A stretch of 64,000 nt of DNA, taken from positions 26,146 through 90,145 of the forward strand of contig NZ_RJVR01000106.1 in the NCBI RefSeq assembly GCF_003999195.1, given 5' to 3'. Positions 17,456 to 26,785 of the stretch are shown here, one piece after another. Each line of letters starts with the position of its first letter. Within the stretch, counting starts at the first letter, position 1. A program made the position numbers and the translations under genes. The DNA comes from Streptomyces soli (GTDB lineage: Bacteria > Actinomycetota > Actinomycetes > Streptomycetales > Streptomycetaceae). Under the pieces are notes generated by a model that saw only the letters and a list, made by a program, of their open reading frames with translations, was not told where the DNA came from and did no database searches.

Positions 17456-19297
17456 CTAAGGCCCTGTGGCCGTGGGCTCAGTTTCCGGCCAGATGATGTC
17501 CTTCAGCCGGTCCAGGTCCTGCGCCGTGAATCCGGCGGGCCGCATGACGGCATTCCAGCCGTCGACGTACGCGGCCTTGTACGTGTGGCCGTGGCCGTCC
17601 GGTACGTCCGTGGAGAACGGCAGGTCGGCGGTGACCTGCCAGAAGGTCACGAAGGGCATCCAGACCATCGCTTGGAGCACATCTCTGCCGGGCGCCTCGC
17701 CGATCCATTCGGGTTTGGAGAGGGCCAGCTGGGGGCTCCACCAGACGATCGGATCGGAAGGGTGCATGAGGTAGAGCACCCTCGTACCGTCCCACGGCTG
17801 GTCCGTCGGAGGTATTCCGGTGGCCGGGTCGTCGGTGAACCGGACGGTTCGCCCCTCCTTGTAGACGGGCTTGATTTCGGGACTCCCCGCGTCGCGGTGA
17901 TCGCTGAACTCGCGGAACAGCGTGTTGAAGTTGGGCGGGCCGACGAGCAGGGTGCCGGCGGTGCGGTTGCGCAGGTCGTACTCCCCGCTGAAGGCCGTCT
18001 CACCGCCGAACGATCCCAGGCTCTCACCCGCCACGAACAGCCGCGGACGCTGGTCCTGCGGCAGCTTGGACCAGGTGTCGTAGACCGCGTCGAAGAGTTC
18101 GCGGCCGGCCTCGCGCGCCTTGGACTGATCGACGAGATACGACAGCCACGACGGCAGGTACGAGTACTGCATCGCCACGGTGGCCGAGTCGCCGTTGCCG
18201 AGGTACTCGAACGAGTCCACAGCGGCGGGGTCGACCCAGCCGCTGCCTGTCGTGGTCATCACGAGCAGGTTCTCGCGCTCGAAGCCGCCTGCCCGTTCGA
18301 GGTCCGCGACGGCTCGGGCCGCCCGGGTCTCCGCATCGTCGGAGGTCGCCAGCCCGGCGTAGGCCCGGATGGGCTGCTGCGCCGCGCGGTGGGTGAAGGC
18401 GCCGATGTCCCGGGCCGACGGCCCGCTGCCGGTGAAAGCACGGCCTTGCCTGCCCAGCGAGTCCCACGGCACGAGAGAACCGGGCCCGCCCGAGCGCAGG
18501 GCAGACGTGGGCTGGTGCACGCCTTCCGGTGTCTGCGTGTCACGCAGCGAGAACGCCTCGTTGGCCGCGTTCACGAAGCCGCCCAGCAGCAGCCCGGTGA
18601 ACGCGGACCACGCCAGACCCGCCACCAGGAGCCAGCCGACCGCCCGTGCTGCTCGCCTGCCGATCCAGCGCCCGAGCAGGCGGGCGGCCCAACGGTACAG
18701 GCTCCGGATCCCCCGCCCGGCCAGCAGCAGGAGGTAGAAGACGAGAGCCGCGACGAACGGGCAGGCGGCTGCGGTGAGGACGTTGTAGTCGGTGACCCCC
18801 ATGAGAGCGCGGATCTCGTGCTGCCAGTACTGTCCGAGCCCGAACGAGAGGCCGAACAGCACGATCGCGCTGAGGAGCAGGACGAGCCAAGACCTGCGCG
18901 ATGCGCTCCGCGCGTCCCGGTCGGCGAAAGCGCGCCAGACGTAGGCCACGACCACGGCGAGCCCGTACCCGATGGCAGCGCTGATGCCGCAGATCAGTCC
19001 TTGGAGTATGCCTCCGCGGGGAAGCAGCGACGGAGTGAAGGACAGGCACGCCAGGACGAGCGCGCCCCAGCAGCCGGGCAGCGTGACGTGGAGGAGCCGG
19101 CGGCGCTTCCCGGAGTCGGGGGACGGCTCTGCGCGGGACGGGGGAGATGGCTCGACGTGCTCGGCCCCCGGCTCCCTCGATGCGTCGCCCCCGCCCCCGG
19201 TCTCGGCCGTGTCCGTACCGCCAGGCCGGTCCACCCTGCCGTCCTCCTTGCGTGGTGTCGGCCCTTCCGACGGAGAGACTGGCGGGTCGTGGCTCAT
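17456..19297 (-). CDS. Membrane-anchored alpha/beta-hydrolase family protein
   Basis: 613 residues from ATG 19297 with CCGGAGGAAAGCC just upstream; ATG 19324 is an alternative. An acidic, Pro-rich cytoplasmic start is followed by about four to five membrane helices (residues ~75-260), then a soluble half with DLERAGGFERENLLVMTTTGSGWVDP, LFVAGESLGSFGGE (Ser nucleophile elbow GESLG) and VLYLMHPSDPIVWWSP (acid region). This is the layout of the Abhydrolase_9 / DUF2319 family. Probably an esterase acting outside or in the membrane. Tail-to-tail with the CPBP gene, 11 bases apart. Confidence 0.85.
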   Translation of the reverse strand: MSHDPPVSPSEGPTPRKEDGRVDRPGGTDTAETGGGGDASREPGAEHVEPSPPSRAEPSPDSGKRRRLLHVTLPGCWGALVLACLSFTPSLLPRGGILQGLICGISAAIGYGLAVVVAYVWRAFADRDARSASRRSWLVLLLSAIVLFGLSFGLGQYWQHEIRALMGVTDYNVLTAAACPFVAALVFYLLLLAGRGIRSLYRWAARLLGRWIGRRAARAVGWLLVAGLAWSAFTGLLLGGFVNAANEAFSLRDTQTPEGVHQPTSALRSGGPGSLVPWDSLGRQGRAFTGSGPSARDIGAFTHRAAQQPIRAYAGLATSDDAETRAARAVADLERAGGFERENLLVMTTTGSGWVDPAAVDSFEYLGNGDSATVAMQYSYLPSWLSYLVDQSKAREAGRELFDAVYDTWSKLPQDQRPRLFVAGESLGSFGGETAFSGEYDLRNRTAGTLLVGPPNFNTLFREFSDHRDAGSPEIKPVYKEGRTVRFTDDPATGIPPTDQPWDGTRVLYLMHPSDPIVWWSPQLALSKPEWIGEAPGRDVLQAMVWMPFVTFWQVTADLPFSTDVPDGHGHTYKAAYVDGWNAVMRPAGFTAQDLDRLKDIIWPETEPTATGP

Positions 19298-19561
19298 GGC
19301 TTTCCTCCGGGACAATGCTCCCAAGGCCCGGCTGGTAGTGCCATCCGGGTCACTGCCCCCCAGTCCCCCATGAGCTGACCGCGTTGCATCCCATGCGGCC
19401 GATCAGGCGTCCACGGTGGACATGCCGCGCAGGGTGACCGCTCGTTGAGGTGCCCTGAAGTGGATGCCTGCGGACGTTCAGGGAGCCGGCTCGCCCGGTA
19501 CGCAGTGCTCGAGATTCCTGTCCGGCAGCCGGTGGAGCGGCGGGAGGTTGCCCCGTCGCGG

Positions 19562-19978
19562 TCAGTGCAGGATCTTCTCCTTGACCCGGCGGAACTCCTC
19601 ATCGGAGATGTCGCCCTTGGCGCGGATCTCCGAGAGTTGCGCAAGTTCCTCGATCTCGCTGGGCGTTCCTGTACCCCGGGCGGTTTCACGCACATAGGTG
19701 TCGAATGCCTGCTGCTTGGCCCGGGCCTGCTCCGTCTCGCGCCTGCCCATGCCCTTGCCGCGGGCGAGGACGTATACGAAGACGCCGAGGAAGGGAAGAA
19801 CGATCGCGAAGACGAGCCACCCGGCCTTGGCCCAGCCGCTCATGGTGTCGTCACGGAAGATGTCAGTGATGATCCGGAAGAGCAGGAAGATCCACAGGAC
19901 CCACAGGAAGATCCACATCATGGTCCAGAATGCGCCCAGAAGCGGATAGTCGTACGCCATGTACACGGAACTGTCCAT
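19562..19978 (-). CDS. SHOCT domain membrane protein
   Basis: 138 residues from ATG 19978 (GGGAGAAGGCA upstream). Two hydrophobic helices (WTMMWIFLWVLWIFLLFRIITDIF and GWLVFAIVLPFLGVFVYVLA, PLDc_N-like), a basic hinge GRGMGRRE-type linker and a C-terminal SHOCT motif. SHOCT proteins are small envelope-associated proteins of unknown biochemistry. A fragment of a second copy lies at 15374. Confidence 0.88.
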   Translation of the reverse strand: MDSSVYMAYDYPLLGAFWTMMWIFLWVLWIFLLFRIITDIFRDDTMSGWAKAGWLVFAIVLPFLGVFVYVLARGKGMGRRETEQARAKQQAFDTYVRETARGTGTPSEIEELAQLSEIRAKGDISDEEFRRVKEKILH

Positions 19979-20083
19979 TGCCTTCTCCCATCCATGTGTC
20001 CCCCGGCGGTGTCCGAGCGTGCGTGATTCGCGGGGCTGGACGCCTCACCCGGCGTGGGTGAGATTCCGGCGGTCCCGGGTTGG

Positions 20084-20424
20084 TCAGTCCTCGGTCTCGC
20101 CCTGCAGCGGCAGCCCGAACGCCTCCCCGTTGCTGCGGGCAGCCGATACGACACAGGCACTGCCGACGACGGGGGCGATGGCCAGGAGCGTGCCCCGGAT
20201 CTTCTCCGGCGGCACACCGAGTTCTTTGGGCGCCGATGGTGAGCAGGTAGGAGGCGGGGGCAGCGTCCATGGCCACCGGTGTCGCGATGCGCACTAGGGG
20301 TACGTTTCGGGGTTCAGACCCGACCGTTCGAGGGTGTCGTCATCTGGACGATCGTTTCGAAAACGGGGGTGTCGGCCTGCGCGAGTGCTGCGACACCAGC
20401 GGCTGCCGACCTCTCCTCGGTCAT
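20084..20424 (-). pseudogene. CMD-like gene broken by several frameshifts
   Basis: ATG 20424 follows GAAGGGAGAG. Frames joined in order give MTEERSAAAGVAALAQADTP, VFETIVQM, DTLERSGLNPETYP, LVRIATPVAMDAAPASYLLTIGA, then KELGVPPEKIRGTLLAIAPVVGSACVVS and AARSNGEAFGLPLQGETED before a TGA at 20084. This aligns end to end with the intact CMD protein at 14294 (for example SDAPPISYVAHIDPAL, DVLVAIAPIVGTARI). At least three single-base slips are needed, too many for sequencing error to be the simple answer. Confidence 0.7.
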
Positions 20425-20638
20425 CTCACGCTCTCCCTTCGTGCGTGCTGTCCTTCCTGCACAGCTCACCCCGGTATACGAGGCATCGCCTGTGGTGGGT
20501 GATTTCTGCTCCGTCGGGCGACCAGCGGTCAGCCGGGCGTACCAGCGTGAAGGGGCCAGGATCCTCCGCGTCGTCGGGGAGGAGTTCATCGCCTGCCTCC
20601 CGGTTCGGGCCGGTGACCGGCGCGATGCGCTGCCGCCG

Positions 20639-22006
20639 TCACCGGTCGAGGGTTTTCGTGGCGCCGGTCCCAGCGCCCTCGGAGCCCGTGCCCGGCCTGT
20701 CGGCCGCTGCGCTGAGAATGCCGAGAATCACCAGGATGAAGACCACGATGCCCAGGATGAGTGCTACGGATGCCGGGGTGGGGTAGTTCCACAGCAGCAG
20801 GGCGAGCGCGCCTGCGGCGATGAGGACGCCGGTGGTCCAGCCGCGGTGGGTGTCCAGCCAGTGGCCCGGGCTGCCGGTGCGCAGGCCGGAGTGGGCCAGG
20901 GCCCGGCCGGCGGCTCCGGTGCTCCAGGCGGCGCCGGAGCGTACGGCGCGGGCACCGCGGCCGGGCCCGTACAGGTAGGCCGCGAGGGCAGTGATCACCG
21001 CGATGACGAGGATGGTACGGGCGCTCTCGCGCAGGAAGCGGACGAGCGTGTCAAAAATGCTGGCGGCCGCGTCCCTTGGCAGCGTGGCCGGGGGGACGGA
21101 GTCCAGATACACCCCGCGCATGACCGCGAGCCCGGTGAGCAGCACGATCATCATCAGGCCGATCCCGATCGCGGCGCTCATCAGTGCCACCCTGTGCGCA
21201 GGCACCGTCCAGACGGCGAGTGCGGCCAGCGCGAGGGCCACGACGGGCAGCCAGGTGCCGACGACGTCGAGCAGGCGCATGGCGCCCTGCGCCTTGTGGA
21301 GCTTGTCGGTCTTCAGCAGCGGAACGGTCCGGTCGGCCGAGGGAATGGCGGCCGCCTTCTCGAATCCGGCGTCCACCAGGCGCTGCTTGACGTTGTCCAC
21401 GACGGTGCCGATGTCCAGGACGATGGTGTTCCCCCGCGCTTGCACCGCGCTGCTCCCCTCGCCGGTGAGGACCTTCAACACCGCGGCGTGGGCACGGCGG
21501 TTGGCCACCTCCCACACTTGGGCGAACTGGTCGCTGGTCACCACCTTCGACGCCACGCCGCGCACAGCGTTGGTGAGCGCGCTCTTCAAAGGGCCGGCCA
21601 GCGCCGGGGTGCGGTCTACCACCGCGGGCGGCGCGCCGGCCTTCTGGAGAGCCGCGGCGAGGGACTTGGTGATCGCGTTGACGTCGACATTGCTGACCAC
21701 TTGGTTGGTCAGCCGGTCGGTCACCACATGCTGCACGGCGCGATCGGAGGCGAGGGGTGCCACGGTCTGCACGTACCGGTCGGTGTCGGAGACCGTGCTG
21801 TGCACCCAAGTGGCGACGACGGCGAGCGGGGCGAAGAGGAAGGCCAGTACCAGCAGGACGGATCCTGCCGTGTAGCGCAGGCGCCGGTGGGGCACCGCGG
21901 CGGCCTTGCGCAGCCTGTCGTACTCCTCACGTTCGGCGGCGCTCAGGGCGGCCTGCTCTTCGGGCCGGCCGGGGCCTTGGGCGGCGGAGGGGTCGGACGG
22001 GGCCAT
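20639..22006 (-). CDS. Multi-pass membrane protein of unknown function
   Basis: 455 residues, ATG 22006 behind GAAGGGAGGAGCCG. One N-terminal helix (AGSVLLVLAFLFAPLAVVATWV), a ~200-residue extracytoplasmic region (VHSTVSDTDRYVQTVAPLASD ... RNTIVLDIGTVVDNVKQRLVD), then about five helices and a basic tail. I know this layout from conserved Streptomyces membrane proteins but not a function. It lies between the CMD relic and DUF2252 on the same strand. Confidence 0.82.
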   Translation of the reverse strand: MAPSDPSAAQGPGRPEEQAALSAAEREEYDRLRKAAAVPHRRLRYTAGSVLLVLAFLFAPLAVVATWVHSTVSDTDRYVQTVAPLASDRAVQHVVTDRLTNQVVSNVDVNAITKSLAAALQKAGAPPAVVDRTPALAGPLKSALTNAVRGVASKVVTSDQFAQVWEVANRRAHAAVLKVLTGEGSSAVQARGNTIVLDIGTVVDNVKQRLVDAGFEKAAAIPSADRTVPLLKTDKLHKAQGAMRLLDVVGTWLPVVALALAALAVWTVPAHRVALMSAAIGIGLMMIVLLTGLAVMRGVYLDSVPPATLPRDAAASIFDTLVRFLRESARTILVIAVITALAAYLYGPGRGARAVRSGAAWSTGAAGRALAHSGLRTGSPGHWLDTHRGWTTGVLIAAGALALLLWNYPTPASVALILGIVVFILVILGILSAAADRPGTGSEGAGTGATKTLDR

Positions 22007-22116
22007 CGGCTCCTCCCTTCACGCGCGGAACCGACCCTGGCCGGCCGGTGATCTCCACCGTGGCCACCGCCGCGGCTGCTCCGCATCGCCCGGGACGGGT
22101 GAGTGACGGTGTCGCA

Positions 22117-23514
22117 TCAGGCGGTTGCGGCGGTGATGCGGCCAGTGCGCGCGGCCTCGGCGAACGTGTCGTAGTCGCGTTGGTTCTGGTCGGCGTAGGC
22201 CTCGGCGAACTCCGCCAGGGCCTTGTCGAAGGCATCCCCGGTGCCCAGGTATGCGGCTATGGCGATTGCGTCGCCGGAGCGGGCGTGGGCCCGGGCCAGA
22301 CAGGCGCCGCACAGGCGGGCGAAGATCCGCATCATGTCCCAGGTCATGGTGTCGGGCTGGGCGATGCCCTTCCAGTCGTGCAGCTGCCGGATGTAGAAGT
22401 CGCGCTGCCGGTCGTCGGTGCCGGTGACGCGTTCCCAGCCGAGGAAGATGTCGCCGGCGGCCTGCATCAGCCGCTGCCCGGCGACGACCCGGCGGCCCTG
22501 GTTGTCGTATCCGCCCGGCCCCGTGTACGGGGCGAGTACCGATTCCCCCGCCTCCTTGGCCTGGAGGAACAGCGGATCCCCGTCGTCCCGGCCGAGCAGG
22601 AGGAAGATCCAGCAGCGGGTGCCCACACTGCCGACGCCCACGACCTTGTGCGCCATGTCGACCACGCGGAAGCGGCCGAGCAGATGGCGCCGTTCCGAGG
22701 AGAGGCTTTCTGCATACCGCTCGATGAGCAGCCGTAGATTCCGCTCCAGGTGGGCGCGTTCGGCCCCGGGCAGCAGGTCGCCGAGGGGGGTGATCAGTGG
22801 GGGGTCGGGAGCGATCCGGCGCTCGCCGCCGACGAGATGGGTGAGCTTGGCGAACGCCTGCAGGTGGTCGCGGGTGCGCGCCTTAGCCAGGGCCCGGTCG
22901 GTCCTGTGCCGGACGCTCCGTTCCGCCACCACGTGCGCGAGGTCCTCGGCCTCGTCGCGGGCGTACCAGATGTCGAGGGTGCGCATGGTGGAGAAGCGCT
23001 GCATCCGCTCCCTGTACGCCCGGACGGCTTCCTGCACGACGGCGTCGCGCTGCCGGCCGGAGAAGCCGTTGGCCCGCCCTGCGATGGCGAAGCTGGCGGC
23101 AAGCCGCTTGACGTCCCACTCGAACGGGCCCGGCAGAGTCTCGTCGAAGTCGTTGATGTCGAAGACCAGGCGCCGTTCGGGGGAGGCCAGCAGCCGGAAG
23201 TTCAGCAGGTGCGCGTCGCCGCACAGCTGCGCGGTGAGGCCGGTATGGGGTGCCCGGCCGAGGTCGGCGGCCATGATCCCCGCGGCGCCGCGGTAGAAGC
23301 GGAACGGTGACTCCAGCATCCGGCCGTAGCGGATCGGCACCAGCTCCGGTACGCGGGTTGCGGACTGGCGCTCGAGGACGCCGAGGGGATCCGGCCGCTC
23401 CTCGCCCGGTACGAACCGGGCATGGCCGGAACGCGGTACTTGGGAGCGGGCGGCCTTGCCGTGGGCGGCTCGCTCGGCCGGGGTGGAATGGCGGGCCGGA
23501 TGCGTCGTTGTCAC
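22117..23514 (-). CDS. DUF2252 family protein
   Basis: 465 residues from GTG 23514 (GCAAGGAGGAACCCC upstream); the open frame to 23865 overlaps the preceding small gene. Contains RYGRMLESPFRFYRGAA, LCGDAHLLNFRLLASPERR and VFDINDFDETLPGPFEWDVKRLAAS, which look like the catalytic-loop and metal-loop patterns of the protein-kinase/APH fold that DUF2252 is thought to resemble. Enzymatic activity has not, to my knowledge, been defined. A decayed paralogue is at 14748. The partner gene at 23538 ends 24 bases upstream. Confidence 0.88.
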   Translation of the reverse strand: MTTTHPARHSTPAERAAHGKAARSQVPRSGHARFVPGEERPDPLGVLERQSATRVPELVPIRYGRMLESPFRFYRGAAGIMAADLGRAPHTGLTAQLCGDAHLLNFRLLASPERRLVFDINDFDETLPGPFEWDVKRLAASFAIAGRANGFSGRQRDAVVQEAVRAYRERMQRFSTMRTLDIWYARDEAEDLAHVVAERSVRHRTDRALAKARTRDHLQAFAKLTHLVGGERRIAPDPPLITPLGDLLPGAERAHLERNLRLLIERYAESLSSERRHLLGRFRVVDMAHKVVGVGSVGTRCWIFLLLGRDDGDPLFLQAKEAGESVLAPYTGPGGYDNQGRRVVAGQRLMQAAGDIFLGWERVTGTDDRQRDFYIRQLHDWKGIAQPDTMTWDMMRIFARLCGACLARAHARSGDAIAIAAYLGTGDAFDKALAEFAEAYADQNQRDYDTFAEAARTGRITAATA

Positions 23515-23537
23515 GGGGTTCCTCCTTGCTCCCGGCG

Positions 23538-23744
23538 TCAGTCCGCGAGTCGGCGCATTTCCTCGACGCGCAGGCCGAGATCCCGGAAACGGTTCAGCAG
23601 CCCGTACAGATGCGCCTCGTCCGTCACCGCCCCGAAGAACAGCGTCTGCCGGGGAGCCAGCACCCGTTGCAGCTCTGGGAACGCCTCGGCCAGGACCACG
23701 GAGACGTGGCCGGTGACACGGAACTCGTACTGCATGTGCTCCAC
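23538..23744 (-). CDS. Small conserved protein upstream of DUF2252
   Basis: 68 residues from GTG 23744 with GGGGAGGAGCG upstream: VEHMQYEFRVTGHVSVVLAEAFPELQRVLAPRQTLFFGAVTDEAHLYGLLNRFRDLGLRVEEMRRL in shape, i.e. two beta strands and two helices with no Cys. Such small proteins occur beside stress and redox genes in Streptomyces; no function is known to me. Likely operonic with DUF2252. Confidence 0.65.
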   Translation of the reverse strand: MEHMQYEFRVTGHVSVVLAEAFPELQRVLAPRQTLFFGAVTDEAHLYGLLNRFRDLGLRVEEMRRLAD

Positions 23745-23845
23745 CGCTCCTCCCCGCGCGTGGAAAACCGTCTTCCCGCATGTTGCCCGCCGTGCGACGG
23801 GACGGCATCACCCTCAGGAGGTGACCGCACGGCAGGGCCGGCGGC

Positions 23846-26545
23846 TCACAGAAGGCGGAGTTCACGGCCGCGCTCGACCGCTTCCCGGCGGCGGGAGACG
23901 CACAACTTGCGGTAGATGCTCCGCAGGTGTGTCTTGATGGTGTTGACGGACAGGTGCAGGGCGGCGGCGATCTCGTCGGTGGACATCATCTGCTCCAGGT
24001 GCGCGAGCACCTCGCGTTCACGGCCGGTCAGCGGTTCGGTCAGGATCGGGTCGTCCTGGCGGTCCGGTGGCGGAGCGGTGAGCCAGGCATGTACGCCAAG
24101 TGGGCCGTCCGAGCGGTGGAGCAGATGCCGCATCCAGGGTCCGGCTTCGGTGAAAGGCCGTCGCAGTTGTTCGGGGCGTGCCGCGTCCAGAGCCTGGGCG
24201 AGCAGGGCGTGAGCGGCTGCAGGGTCGCCGTCCAGCATTGCGGCGCGGGTCCGCAGCAGGCGGATCCGTACGCGATCGGGCAGGCTCAGCCCCGGTGAGT
24301 CGTCGATCGATGCGACGAGGCGCAGAGCGGTCTTGGTGTGCCCGGCGGCGAGGTGGGCGAGCGCGAGGGCGACGGTCCGGGACGGACCTCCGGACTCGGC
24401 TCCGTCCAGGGCGGAGATCGCCGCCGCGTGGTCTCCGCGGGCCAGGGCGGTGGTGGAGCGCGCGACGGCCAGGCGTCCTGCGGGCCACAGAAGGAGGGAC
24501 GGGCCGAGTTCGTCCAGGGCCGCGAGGGCCGCAGCCCCCCGGCCCCGCGCCACTTCCACCCGGGACCACAGGATCGCCCTCTCGGTCATCAGGACCGGGT
24601 CGTTGCAGGTGTCGGAGAGCGCCTCGGCCGGACCGAGGTGGTGAATCGCGGTGCAGACATCGCCGCGTTCGAACGCCACGATGGCCAGCGCCAGGTGACC
24701 GGCCCCCGAACGGCAGGGCTCGGGTATGCAGAGCTGGTCGGCGACGGCGAGGGAGCACCGGGCGTGGTCTGCCGCTACGGTCAGCGCCCCGTCGATACCC
24801 TCGGCCAAGGCGAGCCGCCCCAAGCACTGATGCCGCACGAGGTACGTGGCTTCGGCCGTGCAGGCCCGTACGGCCTCCGTGAACGCGGTCCTGGCGTCGT
24901 CGAGGCGTCCGGACTTCAGCAGGGCGCAGGCCAGCCCGTGGCGTCGCAGCACCTCGATCTCGGGGTGTTCCTTGATCCGGAATGGTGGCAGCTGCGCCAT
25001 GAGTTCCCCGACGTGGCGTGCCGCCTCCTCGGCCGCCGCCGAGGCGTCTGCACCTGCGTGCTGCTGCTCGTACGGTTCGGACAGCAGCCGTAGCAGGGCG
25101 TGGGTGAGCTGCGTCTCGGGCGTGGGCCGTGCTCCCTTGCCGTGCAGGTGGTGCTCGGCCCGCGCGAGGTGCGCGCGGCAGCCCGCGGCGTCGCCCCGGG
25201 ACAGGTGGCAGGCCCCCGCGACCATGGCCGGTTCGGCTCCCGGGACGTCCTCGGGCATGCGCGAGAAGAGCCCTTCGAGCCCCTCGGCGTCGGGGCCGGC
25301 CAGCAGACGCCCGATCATCAGGTCCTGGACGGCCGCGGTGGCGCCGTACTGCCAGTCCCCGCCCGCGGCCGCGTGGGCCAGGGCCTCGGCGGCTTGGCCG
25401 GAACCGGTGAACCACCGTGCGGCCAGGCGGTGCAGCTTTGGTTCGAGGCCGGGCCGCTGGCTGCGCAGGTGCGCATGGAGCACCTCGGCGAACAACGGGT
25501 GGAAGCGACACCACCTGGTGTCGGCGATGGGTTCGACGAAGGCGTTGGCACGCGTCAGCCCCGTCAGGATCCGCTCGGCGTCCTCGCGCCCGGTCAGCGC
25601 GTTGGCCAGCTCGGGGTGCACCCGGTCCAGGATGCTGACACGCAGCAGCAGTTCCCGGGTCGTGGCGGGTTGTGCGTCGAGGACCTCGGCGAGTAGGTAG
25701 TCGGCAACCGCGTCCTTGGAGGCGGTGAACGACCGGACGAAGCCGTCCGCGTCACCCGACCCCCGCATGGCCAGGGCGCACAGCCGCAGCCCGGCGGCCC
25801 AGCCCCCGGTGCGGCTGGTGAGGGCGTCCACGGTCTCCCCGCCCGGCACCAGGCCGTGCCCCCGCAGCAGAACGGCCACCTCGTGCGGGGTGAACGCCAG
25901 GTCGGCGCCTCGGATCTCGCAAAGTCGGTCCTCGGTACGGTAGCGGTGGAGCGGCAGCAAGGGATCCACCCGGCTGGTGAGCACCAGGCGCAACCGCGGC
26001 CCGGCGTGGTCCAGGACGAATCCCAGGCCCGATGCCACCTCTCGGCCGGGCACCTTGTCCAGGCCGTCGAGCACGAGGACCACCGGCTCGGGCAGCCGTT
26101 CCAGGGCGGAGCAGAGACGGACCAGCAGTGAGTGATCGACGCTGCCGGCACAGACGGGCAGGACGATGTCACCGGTGAGCCCGAGAAGCCCGCGTTGGAG
26201 TGCCTCCACGATGTAGGCCCAGAAGACACCGGGGGTGTCGTCGCAGTCCAGGTTCACCCACACCACCGGCCCGGGGGCTGTCGCCCATTGTGTCCAGGAG
26301 GAGACGAGGGTCGTCTTTCCGGCCCCTGCCGGGCCCGTGATGAGGGTGAGCGGCCCGTTCGTGCCATCGGTGAGCCGGTCTAGCAGTCGCTGTCTGCGGA
26401 CGACGCACCGGGCGACGGCCGGGACCGAGAACGTCGCCGCGAGCAGCGGGTCCCCGGACGGATCCAGTGGTGCTCCCGCCGAGCCGAACGAGGGGACGAC
26501 GGTGTTCTCGCCGCCCTCTGCGGCTGAGGCACTGGCTGGAAGCAT
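23846..26545 (-). CDS. Large MalT-type LuxR family regulator
   Basis: 899 residues from ATG 26545 (CTGGGAGGGGAACGC upstream). Walker A GPAGAGKTT at 71-79, a STAND NTPase domain (VVLVLDGLDKVPGREV as Walker B region), a long helical repeat region (residues ~420-820, TPR-like), and a C-terminal LuxR helix-turn-helix (EPLTGREREVLAHLEQMMS ... STDEIAAALHLSVNTIKTHLRSIYRKL). An ATP- and ligand-gated transcriptional activator by family. It is divergent from the diacylglycerol-kinase-like gene and upstream, on the same strand, of the DUF2252 unit, both plausible targets. The frame continues upstream to 27742 but only as antisense shadow. Confidence 0.9.
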   Translation of the reverse strand: MLPASASAAEGGENTVVPSFGSAGAPLDPSGDPLLAATFSVPAVARCVVRRQRLLDRLTDGTNGPLTLITGPAGAGKTTLVSSWTQWATAPGPVVWVNLDCDDTPGVFWAYIVEALQRGLLGLTGDIVLPVCAGSVDHSLLVRLCSALERLPEPVVLVLDGLDKVPGREVASGLGFVLDHAGPRLRLVLTSRVDPLLPLHRYRTEDRLCEIRGADLAFTPHEVAVLLRGHGLVPGGETVDALTSRTGGWAAGLRLCALAMRGSGDADGFVRSFTASKDAVADYLLAEVLDAQPATTRELLLRVSILDRVHPELANALTGREDAERILTGLTRANAFVEPIADTRWCRFHPLFAEVLHAHLRSQRPGLEPKLHRLAARWFTGSGQAAEALAHAAAGGDWQYGATAAVQDLMIGRLLAGPDAEGLEGLFSRMPEDVPGAEPAMVAGACHLSRGDAAGCRAHLARAEHHLHGKGARPTPETQLTHALLRLLSEPYEQQHAGADASAAAEEAARHVGELMAQLPPFRIKEHPEIEVLRRHGLACALLKSGRLDDARTAFTEAVRACTAEATYLVRHQCLGRLALAEGIDGALTVAADHARCSLAVADQLCIPEPCRSGAGHLALAIVAFERGDVCTAIHHLGPAEALSDTCNDPVLMTERAILWSRVEVARGRGAAALAALDELGPSLLLWPAGRLAVARSTTALARGDHAAAISALDGAESGGPSRTVALALAHLAAGHTKTALRLVASIDDSPGLSLPDRVRIRLLRTRAAMLDGDPAAAHALLAQALDAARPEQLRRPFTEAGPWMRHLLHRSDGPLGVHAWLTAPPPDRQDDPILTEPLTGREREVLAHLEQMMSTDEIAAALHLSVNTIKTHLRSIYRKLCVSRRREAVERGRELRLL

Positions 26546-26785
26546 GCGTTCCCCTCCCAGGAGGCGACGGATGGCCCCTGGCCGGGCATCGACTCCGGTC
26601 CCGACACTGCGTGAGCCGGACCGTGTCGGGGAGTTGGTTGGCATTCCCATGGTCAGGTGCTCGGCCGTTGATCGCCACACGACGGCGCGGGGACGGGTCG
26701 CCCGCGCCGGGTGATGCGCTTCGCGGACCGTGCCCGTGGAATGGAAGACGGGAGGAGCGGCTGAATCGACGGGAGGTCTGATCGC

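Noticed and set aside
17585..19378. Long plus-strand ORF (597 residues)
   Set aside because: Antisense to the membrane hydrolase, Arg/Gly/Pro-rich with no domain; typical high-GC shadow frame.
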